35,144 nucleotides of DNA from Pirellula sp. (lineage in GTDB: Bacteria > Planctomycetota > Planctomycetia > Pirellulales > PNKZ01), in assembly GCA_013822735.1 (NCBI GenBank), contig PNKZ01000031.1:17501-52644 (forward strand), read 5' to 3'. Position numbers and translations under genes: made by a program. Positions within the stretch are counted from its first letter, which is position 1; every line of letters begins with the position of its first letter. Positions 34,100-35,144 of the stretch are shown here, piece by piece. The notes beneath the pieces are model-generated. The model was not told the origin of the DNA, ran no database searches, and worked only from the letters and a program-made list of their open reading frames with translations.

Positions 34100-34516
34100 A
34101 TGTCGGGCATTGCTCCCATTTCGGCAAACGTCTCTTTTGCATCGACTGGCGTGAGTGGCGCCGTTGCAATGGGTGGAACCTACGCGTCAGCGGGTTCAGA
34201 CGTCGCGGGCGCTTCGGCAACAGGCATGGCATCCGGTGCCCTCGGCATGCAGGTTGCCGGAAGCATGCAAGCCACGGCCGGTGCGGCGGGCATGGACCCC
34301 ATGGCCATGTTAGCGCTATCCCTCCTGATGCAAAAGGGCGAAAAGTCCGACGACAAGCAGGACCCGATGCAGATGTTGGCGATGCTCGCAATGATGGGCG
34401 GTACCCAGCAAGCAGGTCAATCATCGTCGATTTCGTTCTCAATGAGTACGTCGACCGTGCAACAAGCCTACGCCCCGGGCGCCGCGGCTTCGGTGAGCAT
34501 GTCGGCCCAGGCCTAA
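34100..34516 (+). CDS. Small Met/Ala/Ser-rich protein of unknown function
   Basis: 138 aa of unusual composition. Residues 1-60 are Gly/Ala/Ser/Val/Met-rich without charge. The middle carries two similar segments, DPMAMLALSLLMQ (about 66-78) and DPMQMLAMLAMMGG (about 88-101), separated by the charged KGEKSDDKQ. The C-terminus is Ser/Ala-rich. AAGGGG (34087-34092) precedes the ATG at a usable distance. No signal peptide, domain or family was recognised. Such low-charge, Met-rich helices could be a secreted or self-assembling protein; that is a guess. Confidence 0.6.
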   Translation: MSGIAPISANVSFASTGVSGAVAMGGTYASAGSDVAGASATGMASGALGMQVAGSMQATAGAAGMDPMAMLALSLLMQKGEKSDDKQDPMQMLAMLAMMGGTQQAGQSSSISFSMSTSTVQQAYAPGAAASVSMSAQA

Positions 34517-34529
34517 TGACGGCCCACGG

Positions 34530-34557
34530 TTGATCATCCCTAATTCGCGTCTAGAAT
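34530..34557 (+). promoter_or_regulatory. Sigma-70-type promoter before the last gene
   Basis: TTGATC (34530-34535) and TAGAAT (34552-34557) are separated by 16 bp, 60 bp before the GTG start at 34618. The -10 hexamer is the same as in the acs promoter. Confidence 0.6.
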
Positions 34558-34617
34558 AGCGATGCTTCGGCACCCAGCAGAGCATCGCAACCAGACCGAC
34601 GAAAAGCGAGGATCGCC

Positions 34618-35028
34618 GTGGGATTCAATCTCGATATCGACGTCTTCAAAGACCGGCTTAACAGCCTTCATGACGACGGGCGCAATAAGCACGACGTCGT
34701 CCATCGACTCTTTGATCAGCACGCCAAGCCCGACACGGAATGGCGTCAGCAAGACGACTTCTTCATTCATCACGTCACGCCGCAAACGAAGCTGATTCGT
34801 TTTCAGTTCGACGCCGATGTCGGCTCGTCGACCGGCCTAACGCCTGCCGAAATCCAAAAACGCATCGATGATCGGCTGCGATACGTGGATAAGTTCATGG
34901 CACTCATGACGGGCCCTACGGAAGAGTACCATCTCACGGTCGAAGAACGCCCGCACATCAACGACCCGGTCGCGCCGAATTCGGTGACCTATCACATTCA
35001 TGGTGCCGTGGTTCCGAAGGGAACTTAG
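34618..35028 (+). CDS. Hypothetical protein, unrecognised
   Basis: 136 aa from a GTG start with GAGG (34608-34611) 6 nt upstream. The sequence is soluble, charged and His-rich (HDVVHRLFDQHAK, DDFFIHHVTP, EEYHLTVEERPHINDP), with no signal peptide or membrane segment. Strand-like segments (KLIRFQFDADV, NSVTYHIHGAVV) alternate with a helix containing AEIQKRIDDRLRYVDKFM. No family was recognised. A well-placed promoter upstream and clean boundaries support a real gene. Confidence 0.65.
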   Translation: MGFNLDIDVFKDRLNSLHDDGRNKHDVVHRLFDQHAKPDTEWRQQDDFFIHHVTPQTKLIRFQFDADVGSSTGLTPAEIQKRIDDRLRYVDKFMALMTGPTEEYHLTVEERPHINDPVAPNSVTYHIHGAVVPKGT

Positions 35029-35096
35029 GCCGCGAAGTCAATCGTCACATCGCGTCAACGCAAACGACGATCCGCTACTCGCCGCGTACGACCAAG

Positions 35097-35144
35097 TACC
35101 CCCGATTGGAATCGAACCAACGACCTACGGTTTAGGAAACCGTC
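35097..35144 (-). tRNA. tRNA-Arg(CCT), 3' part, cut by the window edge
   Basis: Reading the minus strand, the anticodon arm ACGGT-TTCCTAA-ACCGT gives anticodon CCT (Arg). It is followed by a 5-nt variable loop, a T arm GTTGG-TTCGATT-CCAAT, acceptor strand CGGGGGT and discriminator A (35097). CCA is not encoded. The D arm and 5' acceptor strand lie beyond 35144. Confidence 0.93.

Overview
The window is about 35 kb of high-GC bacterial chromosome. The gene content points to a planctomycete, probably of the Pirellulales type. Pointers are a secreted thioredoxin/CxxCH/double-PDZ protein, a PmoA-like (DUF6807-type) protein, a large tricorn-type S41 protease, a proline-rich secreted beta-barrel candidate, an SGNH hydrolase behind a Pro/Ala-rich linker, many signal-peptide proteins of unknown role, few long operons and several palindromic repeat families between genes. 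This assignment is inference from protein style, not from a marker tree. I see no prophage, CRISPR array, integrase or transposase.

Layout. 0-4.6 kb: a Bax-inhibitor-1 membrane protein, a Dps miniferritin, a nitroreductase overlapping a secreted propeller-like protein, and the Trx/CxxCH/PDZ protein. 4.6-7.2 kb: a YhcC-type radical SAM protein, the RNase P RNA gene (rnpB), a bidirectional terminator and a ribbon-helix-helix regulator. 7.2-13.2 kb: transport and membrane genes (SLC13 permease with two RCK_C domains, inorganic pyrophosphatase, dicarboxylate/amino-acid:cation symporter, DedA protein, MFS transporter). 13.4-15.2 kb: a polyprenol-phosphate sugar transferase and a nucleotide-sugar epimerase, probably an envelope glycan operon. 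15.2-19.1 kb, minus strand: an orphan protein resembling the gamma/IorB subunit of 2-oxoacid:ferredoxin oxidoreductases, a HEAT-like secreted protein and an SGNH hydrolase with a clear terminator. 19.3-26.9 kb: central carbon genes (6-phosphofructokinase, acetyl-CoA synthetase, an enolase paralogue) mixed with the PmoA-like protein, a zinc-ribbon protein and an APH-fold kinase. 27-31.4 kb: a small EF-hand protein, a 670-bp nest of palindromic repeats and the tricorn protease. 31.6-35.1 kb: the beta-barrel candidate, a PilZ protein, two unrecognised small proteins and the 3' half of a tRNA-Arg(CCT) cut by the window edge.

Most of this is ordinary chromosomal backbone. The points most worth a second look are: (i) an enolase homologue that keeps its metal ligands and catalytic Glu/Lys but has Ala and Asp where yeast enolase has His373 and Glu168, placed behind an APH-fold kinase; (ii) a 130-bp element in which two near-identical palindromes at 50-bp spacing are framed by outer inverted repeats; (iii) a two-hairpin repeat whose left arm supplies the stop codon of the kinase gene; (iv) an orphan IorB-like protein without its RGG motif. 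None of these by itself demonstrates a new system.
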